From NCBI GenBank assembly GCA_934292725.1, contig CAKQXY010000050.1:1-24025 (forward strand): DNA of 24,025 nt. The letters are read 5' to 3'. Both the position numbers and the translations under genes were made by a program. Shown piece after piece: positions 6,314-14,109 of this stretch (position 1 is its first letter; each line of letters begins with the position of its first letter). This DNA comes from an uncultured Lachnospiraceae bacterium. GTDB taxonomy: Bacteria > Bacillota > Clostridia > Lachnospirales > Lachnospiraceae. A model generated the notes under the pieces. That model was not told the DNA's origin, ran no database searches, and saw nothing but the letters and a program-made list of their open reading frames with translations.

Positions 6314-7177
6314 ATGTTAGTAACAGCTGAAGAGATGCTTAAGAAAGCAAAGGCCGGCAAGTATGCAGTAGGCCAGTTCAATATCAATAACCTGGAGTGG
6401 ACCAAGGCAATCCTTGCAACCGCACAGGAACTGCAGAGCCCGGTTATCCTTGGTGTTTCCGAGGGTGCTGGTAAGTATATGACCGGTTTCGGTACAGTAG
6501 CAGCTATGGTAAAGGCTATGATTGAGGAAATGAACATCACTGTTCCGGTTGCTCTGCATCTGGATCATGGAACTTATGAAGGATGCTACAAGTGCATCAA
6601 GGCTGGTTTCTCCTCCATCATGTTTGATGGTTCTCATCTGCCGATCGAAGAGAATATCGAGAAGACCAAGGAGCTGGTTGCTGTATGTAAGGGCATGGGA
6701 ATGTCTCTTGAGGCAGAAGTTGGTTCTATCGGCGGCGAGGAAGACGGCGTTGTAGGTATGGGCGAGTGTGCAGATCCGGAAGAGTGCAAGAAGATTGCTG
6801 ATCTTGGTGTAACCATGCTGGCAGCAGGTATCGGAAACATTCACGGTGTATATCCGGCTAACTGGCAGGGATTAAGCTTTGAGACACTGGCAGCAGTAAG
6901 TGAGAAGGTTGGCGATATGCCGCTTGTTCTTCACGGTGGTACAGGTATCCCGGCTGACATGATTAAGAAGGCAATCTCTCTGGGCGTTTCCAAGATCAAT
7001 GTAAACACAGAGTGCCAGCTGTCCTTCGCAGCAGCTACTCGTGAGTATATCGAGGCTGGCAAGGATCAGAAGGGTAAGGGCTTTGACCCAAGAAAGCTTT
7101 TAGCACCAGGTGCTGAGGCAATCAAGGCTACCGTTAAGGAAAAGATGGAGCTGTTCGGTTCTGTAGGTAAGGCTTGA
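6314..7177 (+). CDS. fba: Class II fructose-1,6-bisphosphate aldolase
   Basis: This zinc-dependent glycolytic and gluconeogenic enzyme splits fructose-1,6-bisphosphate into glyceraldehyde-3-phosphate and dihydroxyacetone phosphate. The 287-residue product has catalytic Asp84 and zinc ligand His85 in HLDHGTYEGC, further zinc ligands His177 (GNIHGVYP) and His207 (LHGGTGIP), plus GFSSIMFDGS and EAEVGSIGGEEDGV. The start at ATG 6314 is set by AAAGGAGG (6299-6306). A longer frame back to 6233 would begin inside the promoter. It appears monocistronic with its own promoter. The first clear terminator downstream (7335-7374) lies beyond another promoter and may be shared with the glutamine synthetase leader. 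Confidence 0.97.
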   Translation: MLVTAEEMLKKAKAGKYAVGQFNINNLEWTKAILATAQELQSPVILGVSEGAGKYMTGFGTVAAMVKAMIEEMNITVPVALHLDHGTYEGCYKCIKAGFSSIMFDGSHLPIEENIEKTKELVAVCKGMGMSLEAEVGSIGGEEDGVVGMGECADPEECKKIADLGVTMLAAGIGNIHGVYPANWQGLSFETLAAVSEKVGDMPLVLHGGTGIPADMIKKAISLGVSKINVNTECQLSFAAATREYIEAGKDQKGKGFDPRKLLAPGAEAIKATVKEKMELFGSVGKA

Positions 7178-7258
7178 AACAAATAAGACAATTATTGTTC
7201 AGGTTTAGCGTGAAAAAGAGGAATATTTCACAAAAGTGAAACGATTCTGGAAAAACAC

Positions 7259-7287
7259 TTGCTTTTCTGAATGAAAAGGTGTATTTT
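7259..7287 (+). promoter_or_regulatory. Promoter of the glutamine synthetase leader
   Basis: TTGCTT (7259-7264), a 17-base spacer and TATTTT (7282-7287) are a plausible housekeeping promoter. Transcription would begin near 7294, just before the two leader hairpins. Both boxes depart from consensus. Confidence 0.6.
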
Positions 7288-7297
7288 ATTGTCATCA

Positions 7298-7343
7298 GTG
7301 ATTGAAACAGACAATCACGATCTGACTGGAACAAGGGCGTTCT
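7298..7343 (+). promoter_or_regulatory. Two-hairpin attenuator leader, ANTAR-target-like
   Basis: Hairpin P1 is GTGATTG (7298-7304) and CAATCAC (7312-7318) around the seven-base loop AAACAGA. Nine bases later comes P2, GGAAC (7328-7332) and GTTCT (7339-7343) around the six-base loop AAGGGC. The P2 loop has A at position 1 and G at position 4, the hallmark of RNA sites bound by ANTAR antiterminators such as EutV and NasR, and P2 overlaps the left arm of the terminator at 7335, so the two are mutually exclusive. P1 deviates by having a seven-base loop. The downstream gene is glutamine synthetase, a type known to be under ANTAR-type (NitR) control in a Clostridium. This is an inference from structure; no ANTAR gene is in the window. 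Confidence 0.5.
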
Positions 7344-7374
7344 TATCTTAGTTGATAAGGGCGCTCTTTTTTTT
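7335..7374 (+). terminator. Intrinsic terminator upstream of glutamine synthetase
   Basis: GGGCGTTCTTATC (7335-7347) pairs with GATAAGGGCGCTC (7354-7366), thirteen pairs including some G-U, followed by eight T residues. It lies 125 bases before the glutamine synthetase start and probably acts both as attenuator of that gene and as fba terminator. Confidence 0.9.
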
Positions 7375-7498
7375 GCTTTACCGCTGTAAAGTGGTCGATA
7401 ATATATCAGTTCAGTCAGGTGGCTCTGCAGAATAGCTTAACAGAAGAAAAGGCAGCAGACAGAGCGCTATATCAGTATAGAATGAGAGGGTTGAAAAC

Positions 7499-9604
7499 AT
7501 GAGCGGCAGAATTACAGAGTTATTTAACAACAATGTTTTTACAGATGCTGAGATGAAGGCTCGTCTTCCGAAGAAGGTTTATAATGAAGTGAAGGCGTGC
7601 AAGCTGGATAAGGGATCTGCAGACATCGTTGCACAGGCAGTAAGAGACTGGGCTATTGAGAAGGGTGCAACACATTTTACACATGTATTTGAGCCATTGA
7701 CAATGCTTACTGCAGAGAAGCATGACTCCTTCGTTTCGCTTCCAGATGAAGATGGTAAGGTTATGATGGATTTTACCGGAAAAGAATTGTGTGAGTCCGA
7801 GCCAGATGGTTCATCCTTCCCGTCAGGTGGTATTCGTGATACCTCCCGCGCAAGATCTTATACTTCATGGGATATGACTTCACCGATTTACGTAAAGGAG
7901 GATGCAATTGGAACCATTCTTTGCATTCCAGCAGCATTCTGCTCATATACAGGTGAAGCACTCGATGCAAAGACACCGCTTCTTCGTTCCATGGACGCAG
8001 TAAGCGAGCAGGGTGTAAGACTTCTTCGTCTTTTGGGAAATACTACTTCTACAAAGGTAACAGCAGGTGTTGGACCAGAGCAGGAGTATTTCATTGTAGA
8101 CAGAGATAAATATTTACAGAGAGATGACCTTGTGTTTACAGGCCGTACATTGTTTGGCGCACCGGCTCCAAAGGGACAGGAGCTTGATGATCAGTACTTC
8201 GGTGTAATTCCGGAGCGTGTTGGTTCCTTTATGAAGGAATTAAACGAAGAACTGTGGAGATTTGGTATCACTGCGAAGACACAGCATAATGAGGTAGCAC
8301 CGGGACAGCATGAGGTAGCGCCAATCTTCTCAGTAAGCAATATAGCAGCAGACAGCAACCTGCTTTTAATGGATACCTTAAAGAAGGTTGCAACACGTCA
8401 TGGTCTTGTATGTTTGCTTCATGAGAAGCCATTTGCAGGCGTAAATGGTTCTGGTAAGCACAACAACTGGTCCCTTTCCACCGATGATGGTATTAATCTG
8501 TTTAAGCCAAGCAAGAAACCAGAGACTGATACTCGCTTCCAGTTAGTTGTTGGCTGCGTTATGAAGGCAGTGAAAAAGCATGCACTTCTTCTTCGTACTG
8601 CTGCTTCTAACCCAGGAAATGATCATCGTTTGGGTGCAAATGAGGCACCGCCGGCAATTATTTCTATCTTCTTAGGTGATCAGATTGGTGGTGTAGTTGA
8701 TCAGATCATCGAAAAGGGATATGCAGATTCATCTATTCCAGCTGGAATGCTTGATCTTGGTGTAAAGGAGTGCCCGGCTGTTGATAAGGATCCGACCGAC
8801 CGTAACCGTACATCACCATTTGCATTTACTGGAAACCGTTTCGAGTTTAGAATGGTTGCTTCATCCTGCAACATTGCAGAGCCAAACACTGTATTAAATG
8901 CAATGATGGCAGAAGCATTCTCTGATGCAGCAGATGCAATTGAGGCAAAGCTTAGAGAAGGTAAGCACACAGATGTTGCTATTCGCGAAGTGACTGCAGA
9001 GTTTATCCGTGAGAACAAGGATATCTACTTTAACGGAAACGGATATACTGACGAGTGGGTTGCAGAGGCCGAAAGACGTGGTCTTCCAAATGTAAAGACA
9101 TGGGTTGAGTCCATTAAGTCTGTTACAGAGCCAACTACAGTAGAGATGTATGAGAAGTTCCACATCTTAACAAAGAGAGAGCTTGAAGCTCGTGCAGAAG
9201 TCTTCTATGAGACATACAGCAAGACCTTAAATATTGAGGCAGGTACAATGATTGATATGGTAACAAAGAAGATCATTCCAGCTGTTATCAAGTATGAGAA
9301 CAATCTGGCTGCATCTGTAAATACCATTAAGTCTGCATACGCAGCAGCAAACATCTCCACTCAGGAGGGTATGCTTCATGAGATTGCAGAGCTTCTTGGT
9401 GAGACATATCAGGCATTAAAGAAGTTAAGTGATGTTCACGCAAAGGCTGTTGCTATGGAAGGAAAAGAGCAGGCATTCTATTATAAGGATGTTGTAAAGG
9501 AAGCAATGGATGAGCTGCGTGCACCAGTTGATAAGCTTGAGGTATTAGTAGAGCGCAAGGTATGGCCGATGCCAACATATGGCGATCTTCTGTTTGAAAT
9601 CTAA
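7499..9604 (+). CDS. glnN: Glutamine synthetase type III
   Basis: Catalyses ATP-dependent condensation of ammonia with glutamate to glutamine in the cytoplasm. The 701-residue length is that of type III enzymes, much longer than the roughly 440-470 residues of type I. The type III N-terminal region includes HFTHVFEPLT, KHDSF and SFPSGGIRDTS. Active-site segments are GPEQEYFIVD (metal-binding Glu194/Glu196), HNEVAPGQHEVAPIF, NGSGKHNNWS (residues 316-325) and NRTSPFAFTGNRFEFR. The C-terminal 200 residues form the type III-specific helical domain. ATG 7499 follows GAGAGG. A leader with hairpins and a terminator precedes it, so expression is probably set by antitermination. A perfect terminator follows. 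Confidence 0.97.
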   Translation: MSGRITELFNNNVFTDAEMKARLPKKVYNEVKACKLDKGSADIVAQAVRDWAIEKGATHFTHVFEPLTMLTAEKHDSFVSLPDEDGKVMMDFTGKELCESEPDGSSFPSGGIRDTSRARSYTSWDMTSPIYVKEDAIGTILCIPAAFCSYTGEALDAKTPLLRSMDAVSEQGVRLLRLLGNTTSTKVTAGVGPEQEYFIVDRDKYLQRDDLVFTGRTLFGAPAPKGQELDDQYFGVIPERVGSFMKELNEELWRFGITAKTQHNEVAPGQHEVAPIFSVSNIAADSNLLLMDTLKKVATRHGLVCLLHEKPFAGVNGSGKHNNWSLSTDDGINLFKPSKKPETDTRFQLVVGCVMKAVKKHALLLRTAASNPGNDHRLGANEAPPAIISIFLGDQIGGVVDQIIEKGYADSSIPAGMLDLGVKECPAVDKDPTDRNRTSPFAFTGNRFEFRMVASSCNIAEPNTVLNAMMAEAFSDAADAIEAKLREGKHTDVAIREVTAEFIRENKDIYFNGNGYTDEWVAEAERRGLPNVKTWVESIKSVTEPTTVEMYEKFHILTKRELEARAEVFYETYSKTLNIEAGTMIDMVTKKIIPAVIKYENNLAASVNTIKSAYAAANISTQEGMLHEIAELLGETYQALKKLSDVHAKAVAMEGKEQAFYYKDVVKEAMDELRAPVDKLEVLVERKVWPMPTYGDLLFEI

Positions 9605-9660
9605 AAACAAGAGTGATTGTGAATGTGCTTCTGAGTACTTACTAGAATATAAAGGAATAC

Positions 9661-9698
9661 ATAGCTGTCCGAAAATTCTTCGGACAGCTATCTTTTTT
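9661..9698 (+). terminator. Intrinsic terminator after glutamine synthetase
   Basis: ATAGCTGTCCGAA (9661-9673) is perfectly complementary to 9679-9691 around a five-base loop, followed by C and six T residues. Confidence 0.95.
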
Positions 9699-9700
9699 AC

Positions 9701-9730
9701 TTGACAATCAATAGTAGATAAAGGTAGAAT
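9701..9730 (+). promoter_or_regulatory. Promoter of the antiporter-like and BlaI-family genes
   Basis: A perfect TTGACA (9701-9706) sits two bases after the preceding terminator, and TAGAAT (9725-9730) follows after 18 bases. Confidence 0.75.
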
Positions 9731-9766
9731 AAGTATATATGTGTACAGAAAGGCGTGGTTATTTCT

Positions 9767-10726
9767 ATGGGGATAACGAATATTTTATTATTGGTATTAG
9801 GATATGTTCTACTGTTATTTAGCACAAAGCTAGTCAATGGAGGCGGAATCTCTATTATGAGAAAAGGACCGACATCAGATGCGCAGGAGCGAATTTTTTC
9901 CTGGTTTGCACTTAGCTTGATGCCATTTTTAAGCATAGCAATCTCTGGTGGTATATTAGGTCTTGGAAACATGGTATTTACAGCAGCACTGACAGCTGGT
10001 GTATTGCAACTTCTTTTGATTTATGGAATGCTTGGAATCACTGGAACATACCGCCTAGCAGGCAATGCACTTCGCGACCTTGTGCTTCTTCTTGTTTGCG
10101 TCGTGATTTTGATTGTTTGTACTAACTACACCTGGAGTAAAGGTCATCCAGCAAGCACGATCTCTAGGGGAATGGGGCTTTTTCTTCTTGTTCTTGCTGT
10201 AGCATTTACTGTGTGGATGCTTCCTTATTTTATGGGAAAGAATCGTAAGCTTCAGCGTCGCCCTGATACGGATTTTGTTCCGGCAATTGTGTTTACGCTT
10301 GTGGGACTTGCACTGGCAGGTCTTGGCGGTGTTCTTCTTATGAATAATACGGCAGCGCTTACCCACGCGCTGAACATAGAGCAGGGTGTGCTTGGCTTTG
10401 CTGTGATTGGTGTAGGTCTTGTGCTTCCAGAGTATGTGCGTGTGGCAAGAAAGTATTGGATGAACACAGAAAAACCTGTATCTATGCATTTGACACTTGC
10501 TACTGGAAATCTTGGACTATTGCTTATGGTAGGTCTTAGTGCAGTAATTTCACCTATTATTGTTACATTTGCAGGTGCGTACCTGCTGCTTGCATGTGTA
10601 GTAGCGATTATCGTATTTGGTATTTTGTTCTACGTAGGCGGTGAAGTTGGAAGAATTAAGGCGATCTTGTTTTTAGTTGGTTTTGCTCTTGTTTTTGTGC
10701 TTCTTATGAAGTTTAGCCTGCATTAA
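9767..10726 (+). CDS. Degenerate CaCA-antiporter-like membrane protein
   Basis: A very hydrophobic protein of about 319 residues with roughly ten helices and an internal duplication. The second half (GVLGFAVIGVGLVLPEYV, then TGNLGLLLMVGLSAVISPI) resembles the alpha-repeat of the calcium/cation antiporter superfamily, where the pattern is GTSLPEL followed by GNxxGSNxxN. The first half (FALSLMPFLSIAIS, GLGNMVFTAALTAGVLQLL) aligns more loosely. The conserved ion-coordinating acidic and Ser/Asn residues are mostly replaced: LSLMPF for TSLPEL, and no GSN. It may transport something else or act as a sensor. ATG 9767 is preferred, though AAAGG (9749-9753) is 13 bases away; GTG 9755 is in frame but too close to that site. 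A BlaI-type regulator follows after 32 bases. Confidence 0.55.
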   Translation: MGITNILLLVLGYVLLLFSTKLVNGGGISIMRKGPTSDAQERIFSWFALSLMPFLSIAISGGILGLGNMVFTAALTAGVLQLLLIYGMLGITGTYRLAGNALRDLVLLLVCVVILIVCTNYTWSKGHPASTISRGMGLFLLVLAVAFTVWMLPYFMGKNRKLQRRPDTDFVPAIVFTLVGLALAGLGGVLLMNNTAALTHALNIEQGVLGFAVIGVGLVLPEYVRVARKYWMNTEKPVSMHLTLATGNLGLLLMVGLSAVISPIIVTFAGAYLLLACVVAIIVFGILFYVGGEVGRIKAILFLVGFALVFVLLMKFSLH

Positions 10727-10758
10727 GCAGCAAATTAGGAGAAAGAGAGGGAGAAGTT

Positions 10759-11142
10759 ATGCTGTTTTCGGATATTACAGATTGTGAAATGCTAGTTTAT
10801 CGATGCATTCAGGAAGCTGATAAGGAAATTGGCCTGGTTGGCATCATGGATGAACTTGAAAAGAAATACCAGAAGGACTGGAAACGTTCAACGGTATGTA
10901 CATTTATTGCACATTTGATTGAAAAAGGTTATGTAAATGGAAGAAGAGAGGGACGTGTGTTCTATTATTCTTCAGCAATTAATGATAAGAAGTTTTTGGA
11001 AGCACAGGTAAAGCAATTCATGAATTTCTGGTTTGATGGATCTCTCGAAGAACTAGTGCAGTATGCATGCTTGGCCAAAGGAATTTCAAAGAAGAATGCA
11101 GCTGAGGTTGTAGCTGCCATAAAGGAGCTTGAAAAGAAGTAA
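10759..11142 (+). CDS. BlaI/MecI/CopY-family transcriptional repressor
   Basis: A 127-residue winged-helix protein. The N-terminal domain (about 1-75) has the family pattern CEMLVYRCIQEA, then STVCTFIAHLIEKGYVNGRR and GRVFYYSSAIN. The C-terminal dimerisation part (FMNFWFDGSLEELVQYA) also fits. BlaI and MecI repress beta-lactamase and PBP2a genes and are inactivated by proteolysis through BlaR1/MecR1. No BlaR1-like sensor protease is in the window, so the inducing signal here is unknown. It follows the antiporter-like gene by 32 bases with ribosome binding site AGGAGA/GAGGGAG, so the two are likely cotranscribed, and it may autoregulate the pair. Confidence 0.88.
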   Translation: MLFSDITDCEMLVYRCIQEADKEIGLVGIMDELEKKYQKDWKRSTVCTFIAHLIEKGYVNGRREGRVFYYSSAINDKKFLEAQVKQFMNFWFDGSLEELVQYACLAKGISKKNAAEVVAAIKELEKK

Positions 11143-11145
11143 GAA

Positions 11146-11180
11146 GATGCTGCAGAGTTCCCTGCGGCATCTTTCTCATT
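11146..11180 (+). terminator. Weak intrinsic terminator after the BlaI-family gene
   Basis: GATGCTGCAG (11146-11155) pairs with CTGCGGCATC (11162-11171), ten pairs with one G-T, followed by the imperfect T-run TTTCTCATTT. Partial read-through into the GH3 gene is plausible, as no separate promoter was identified for it. Confidence 0.65.
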
Positions 11181-11207
11181 TATTGAGGTGAAAGGATCTG
11201 AAGAATT

Positions 11208-14078
11208 ATGGAAAACCAGAATACACCATTGTGGGATGCCTCGCTTGACATCAATGAACGGTTAGACTGGCTGCTTGAGGCACTGAATCTGGATGAAAAA
11301 TGTAAGATGTTCTCGACGCTTACACCAGAAGTGGCGCGTCTTGGAATCCGAAGTACTTATCTGGGTGAAGAAGCTGCTCATGGTGTGGAAGCAAAGCATG
11401 ATCGAAGCGTAAACTGGGGAGCACCGAAGCCGACAACGACATTTCCACAGCCGTTTGGTATGAGTCAGACTTGGGATACTAAGCTGATGGAAAAAATGGG
11501 GGCAGCCGTTGGAGACGAGGCACGAATCCTCTATTATCGAGAGGGCGAGCATGGAGGTCTATGTCGTTGGGCACCGATGGCGGAGCCAGAGCGTGATCCC
11601 CGTTTTGGAAGGACAGAAGAAGGATTTGGCGAAGATCCTCATTTGGGTGGTCAGATGGCATCTGCTTATATAAAGGGGATGCGTGGTGATAATCCTAACT
11701 ATATAAAAACAGCAGCTACGCTTAAATATTTTACCGGCTATAATTCAGAAGATCGGCCGCTTCGTGTGTCGATTGATCCGCGCAGCTTTTATGAGTATTA
11801 TTTGGAGCCGTATCGCAGGTGCATTATAGAAGGCGGTGCGGAAGGCGTTATGACAGCAAGCAATGCAATCAATGGCACACCAGCACTTTTGGGCGATCAT
11901 TTACAGGAGGTGCTTCGTAAAGAGTGGCGTTTTAGCGGCCACATCGTTGGAAATGAGTGTTCGCTCGAAGAGCTGTGTAGGGATGAGCGTTTTTCTGACA
12001 GAGAAAAGACAGCAGCGCTTGCAATAAAGGCAGGTGTGGATTGTTTTGCTGATGAGCCTGAGTTTGTGGAAGCAGCAGTGCGAGGTGCTTATGACAGAAA
12101 TCTTCTTTCAATGCAGGACATTAATCAGGCGGTGCGCCGCAGCTTTGCGACAAGGATTCGTCTTGGTATGTTTAATAAAAAAGAAGATGATCCGTTTGCA
12201 AATCCAGATGAATCACTTTTAGGCGGCAGTGATCATGCTGATTTGTCACGTCAGGCTGGACGAGAGGCAATTGTACTTTTGAAAAATGAAGAACAGATAC
12301 TGCCTATTTCTCCACAAAAAAAAGAAAAAATTGCAGTGATAGGACCATTAGCAAATGAATGGTTTAAGGATTGGAATGGAGGCATACCACCATATCGTAT
12401 CCCACCGTATGAGGGAATACGAGATACATTTGGGGAAGATTGTGTGACTTACACAGACGGCAAAAGGCGTCTGTGCCTGCGCTGTGGAGAGAGGTTTGTC
12501 TGTCTGACGCAGGAAGGACGACTGGCGCTTGGTTCGCGCTCAGAGGCTGAGGAATTTGTTATAACTGACTGGGGACAGGGAAAAATGAATCTGCAGGCGG
12601 CATCGACAGGATGCTATCTGACAAGTGTAGATGAGGACGGAAAGTTATTTGCAAACCGCAGTGAGGCATTTGGCCGTCATGTAAAAGAATGCTTTTGTGT
12701 TGAGATGCTGCCAGATGGACGTTTTCGACTGACAACATGGCGTGGACGCGATGTGTATTGGGACAGTGAGGGTATGCTTCGTGCAGCAACAGATGAGCAG
12801 GTTGGCATTGGCTGGCCAGGCGAAAATCGTGCATTATTTGGAATTGAGCAGACTTGGGATGGTACGGCTCGTGCAGTGACTTTAGCATCAGAGGCTGATA
12901 AAGTAGTTATTGTACTTGGAACAAATCCAGTGATCAATGGTCAGATAGGACAGGACAGAGAGCAGTATGGACTTCCAAGTGCTCAGATAGCATTGTTTGA
13001 AGCTGTGAAAAAGGTGAACGAGCATGTGATCGTTGTTGTTGTAAGCAACTATCCGCATGATCTGATGCCGTTACAGGAAGCAAAAGCTATTCTCTTTACG
13101 CCGTCTGGCTGTCAGGAACTTGGAAGAGCTATTGCAGATGTTATGTCTGGCGCATATAATCCGTCAGGAAGACTGAATATGACATGGTATTCATCATTTG
13201 AAGATCTTCCGGCAAAAAATGAATGTGATATTATTCGCACGCGTCAGACCTATCAATATTATAGAGGCAAAAAACAATATCCGTTTGGATATGGATTGTC
13301 ATATACGTCATTTGTGTATGATATTTTCGCAGTGGAGCAGGAAAAGGAGCAGCTTAAGGCTGTGCTTCGTGTACGAAATACTGGAAATTGTGATGGTGCT
13401 AAGGTTATCCAAATTTATGCGGCAAAGGAGGAAGCATCACTTACACGGCCAGATAAAAAGCTTGTTGGTTTTGCATTTGTTATGCTTCATGCAGAAGAAG
13501 CTAAGGAAGTGACAATTAAAATTCCGTTTAGAGAGCTGATGATCTATGATGTGATTACAGAAAGCATGATGCTTTCCGATGGCGGCTATCGAATTTGGAT
13601 AGGAGAGGATGCAGATACACAGGCACAGATAATAGAAAGTGATGGCACGAAGCGTCCAGCGCAGGCTATTGTCTGCCTTGAGGGTGATATTCGTATTCGT
13701 CGTGATTTTGCTAATATTACAGGAGCCTGGCTTTATGATGAGTGCAGAAATGTGCGAATCTCAAAACGAGAGGGCGTTCAAGTTGTCTGCATAAGCAATA
13801 AGGCGCAGGAAGCGATGATGGAGTATACAATGGGCGATAATGACAGCTTGGGAAGTGAACTCCATTTAAAGCTTTATGCTATAGAAGGCAGCAAGCTAAA
13901 GATAACCATCAATGATAAGGATTCACAGATGTTTGCATTAAACACGCAGGGCATGATACAAGAGGTTTGCATCAATCTTTCTGAGGAGATGGCAACTTGG
14001 GGGTATGTGGATGAAATCATTACATTGAAGCTTTCTATGAAGGGTGTTATGGGAATTAGTTATTTTTGGTTTGAATAG
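11208..14078 (+). CDS. GH3-family glycoside hydrolase-like protein lacking canonical catalytic residues
   Basis: A 956-residue cytoplasmic protein (no signal peptide) with GH3 architecture: N-terminal barrel (about 1-320; RWAPMAEPERDPRFGRTEEG, GFGEDP), C-terminal alpha/beta domain (about 350-700; ending YPFGYGLSYTSF), fibronectin III-like domain (about 705-800) and a final beta-rich domain (about 805-956), perhaps carbohydrate-binding. GH3 enzymes release glucose or xylose from oligosaccharide ends. Here the nucleophile motif (normally VVSDW or similar) reads HIVGNECS, placing Asn249 where Asp is expected. The usual KHF reads KYF (Lys173, Tyr174), and the ExExxDR acid/base region reads INGQIGQDR (Asn577, Gln579). 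Residues about 415-555 insert a beta-rich segment into the C-terminal domain. It could be inactive, a sugar sensor, or use different chemistry. Confidence 0.88.
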   Translation: MENQNTPLWDASLDINERLDWLLEALNLDEKCKMFSTLTPEVARLGIRSTYLGEEAAHGVEAKHDRSVNWGAPKPTTTFPQPFGMSQTWDTKLMEKMGAAVGDEARILYYREGEHGGLCRWAPMAEPERDPRFGRTEEGFGEDPHLGGQMASAYIKGMRGDNPNYIKTAATLKYFTGYNSEDRPLRVSIDPRSFYEYYLEPYRRCIIEGGAEGVMTASNAINGTPALLGDHLQEVLRKEWRFSGHIVGNECSLEELCRDERFSDREKTAALAIKAGVDCFADEPEFVEAAVRGAYDRNLLSMQDINQAVRRSFATRIRLGMFNKKEDDPFANPDESLLGGSDHADLSRQAGREAIVLLKNEEQILPISPQKKEKIAVIGPLANEWFKDWNGGIPPYRIPPYEGIRDTFGEDCVTYTDGKRRLCLRCGERFVCLTQEGRLALGSRSEAEEFVITDWGQGKMNLQAASTGCYLTSVDEDGKLFANRSEAFGRHVKECFCVEMLPDGRFRLTTWRGRDVYWDSEGMLRAATDEQVGIGWPGENRALFGIEQTWDGTARAVTLASEADKVVIVLGTNPVINGQIGQDREQYGLPSAQIALFEAVKKVNEHVIVVVVSNYPHDLMPLQEAKAILFTPSGCQELGRAIADVMSGAYNPSGRLNMTWYSSFEDLPAKNECDIIRTRQTYQYYRGKKQYPFGYGLSYTSFVYDIFAVEQEKEQLKAVLRVRNTGNCDGAKVIQIYAAKEEASLTRPDKKLVGFAFVMLHAEEAKEVTIKIPFRELMIYDVITESMMLSDGGYRIWIGEDADTQAQIIESDGTKRPAQAIVCLEGDIRIRRDFANITGAWLYDECRNVRISKREGVQVVCISNKAQEAMMEYTMGDNDSLGSELHLKLYAIEGSKLKITINDKDSQMFALNTQGMIQEVCINLSEEMATWGYVDEIITLKLSMKGVMGISYFWFE

Positions 14079-14109
14079 TTACGAATTAAATAATAAGGGA
14101 GAATAGATC

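Noticed and set aside
7207..7245. Terminator directly after fba (GTGAAA/TTTCAC repeats)
   Set aside because: Short A/T-rich stems with no T-run; the terminator at 7335-7374 is far better.
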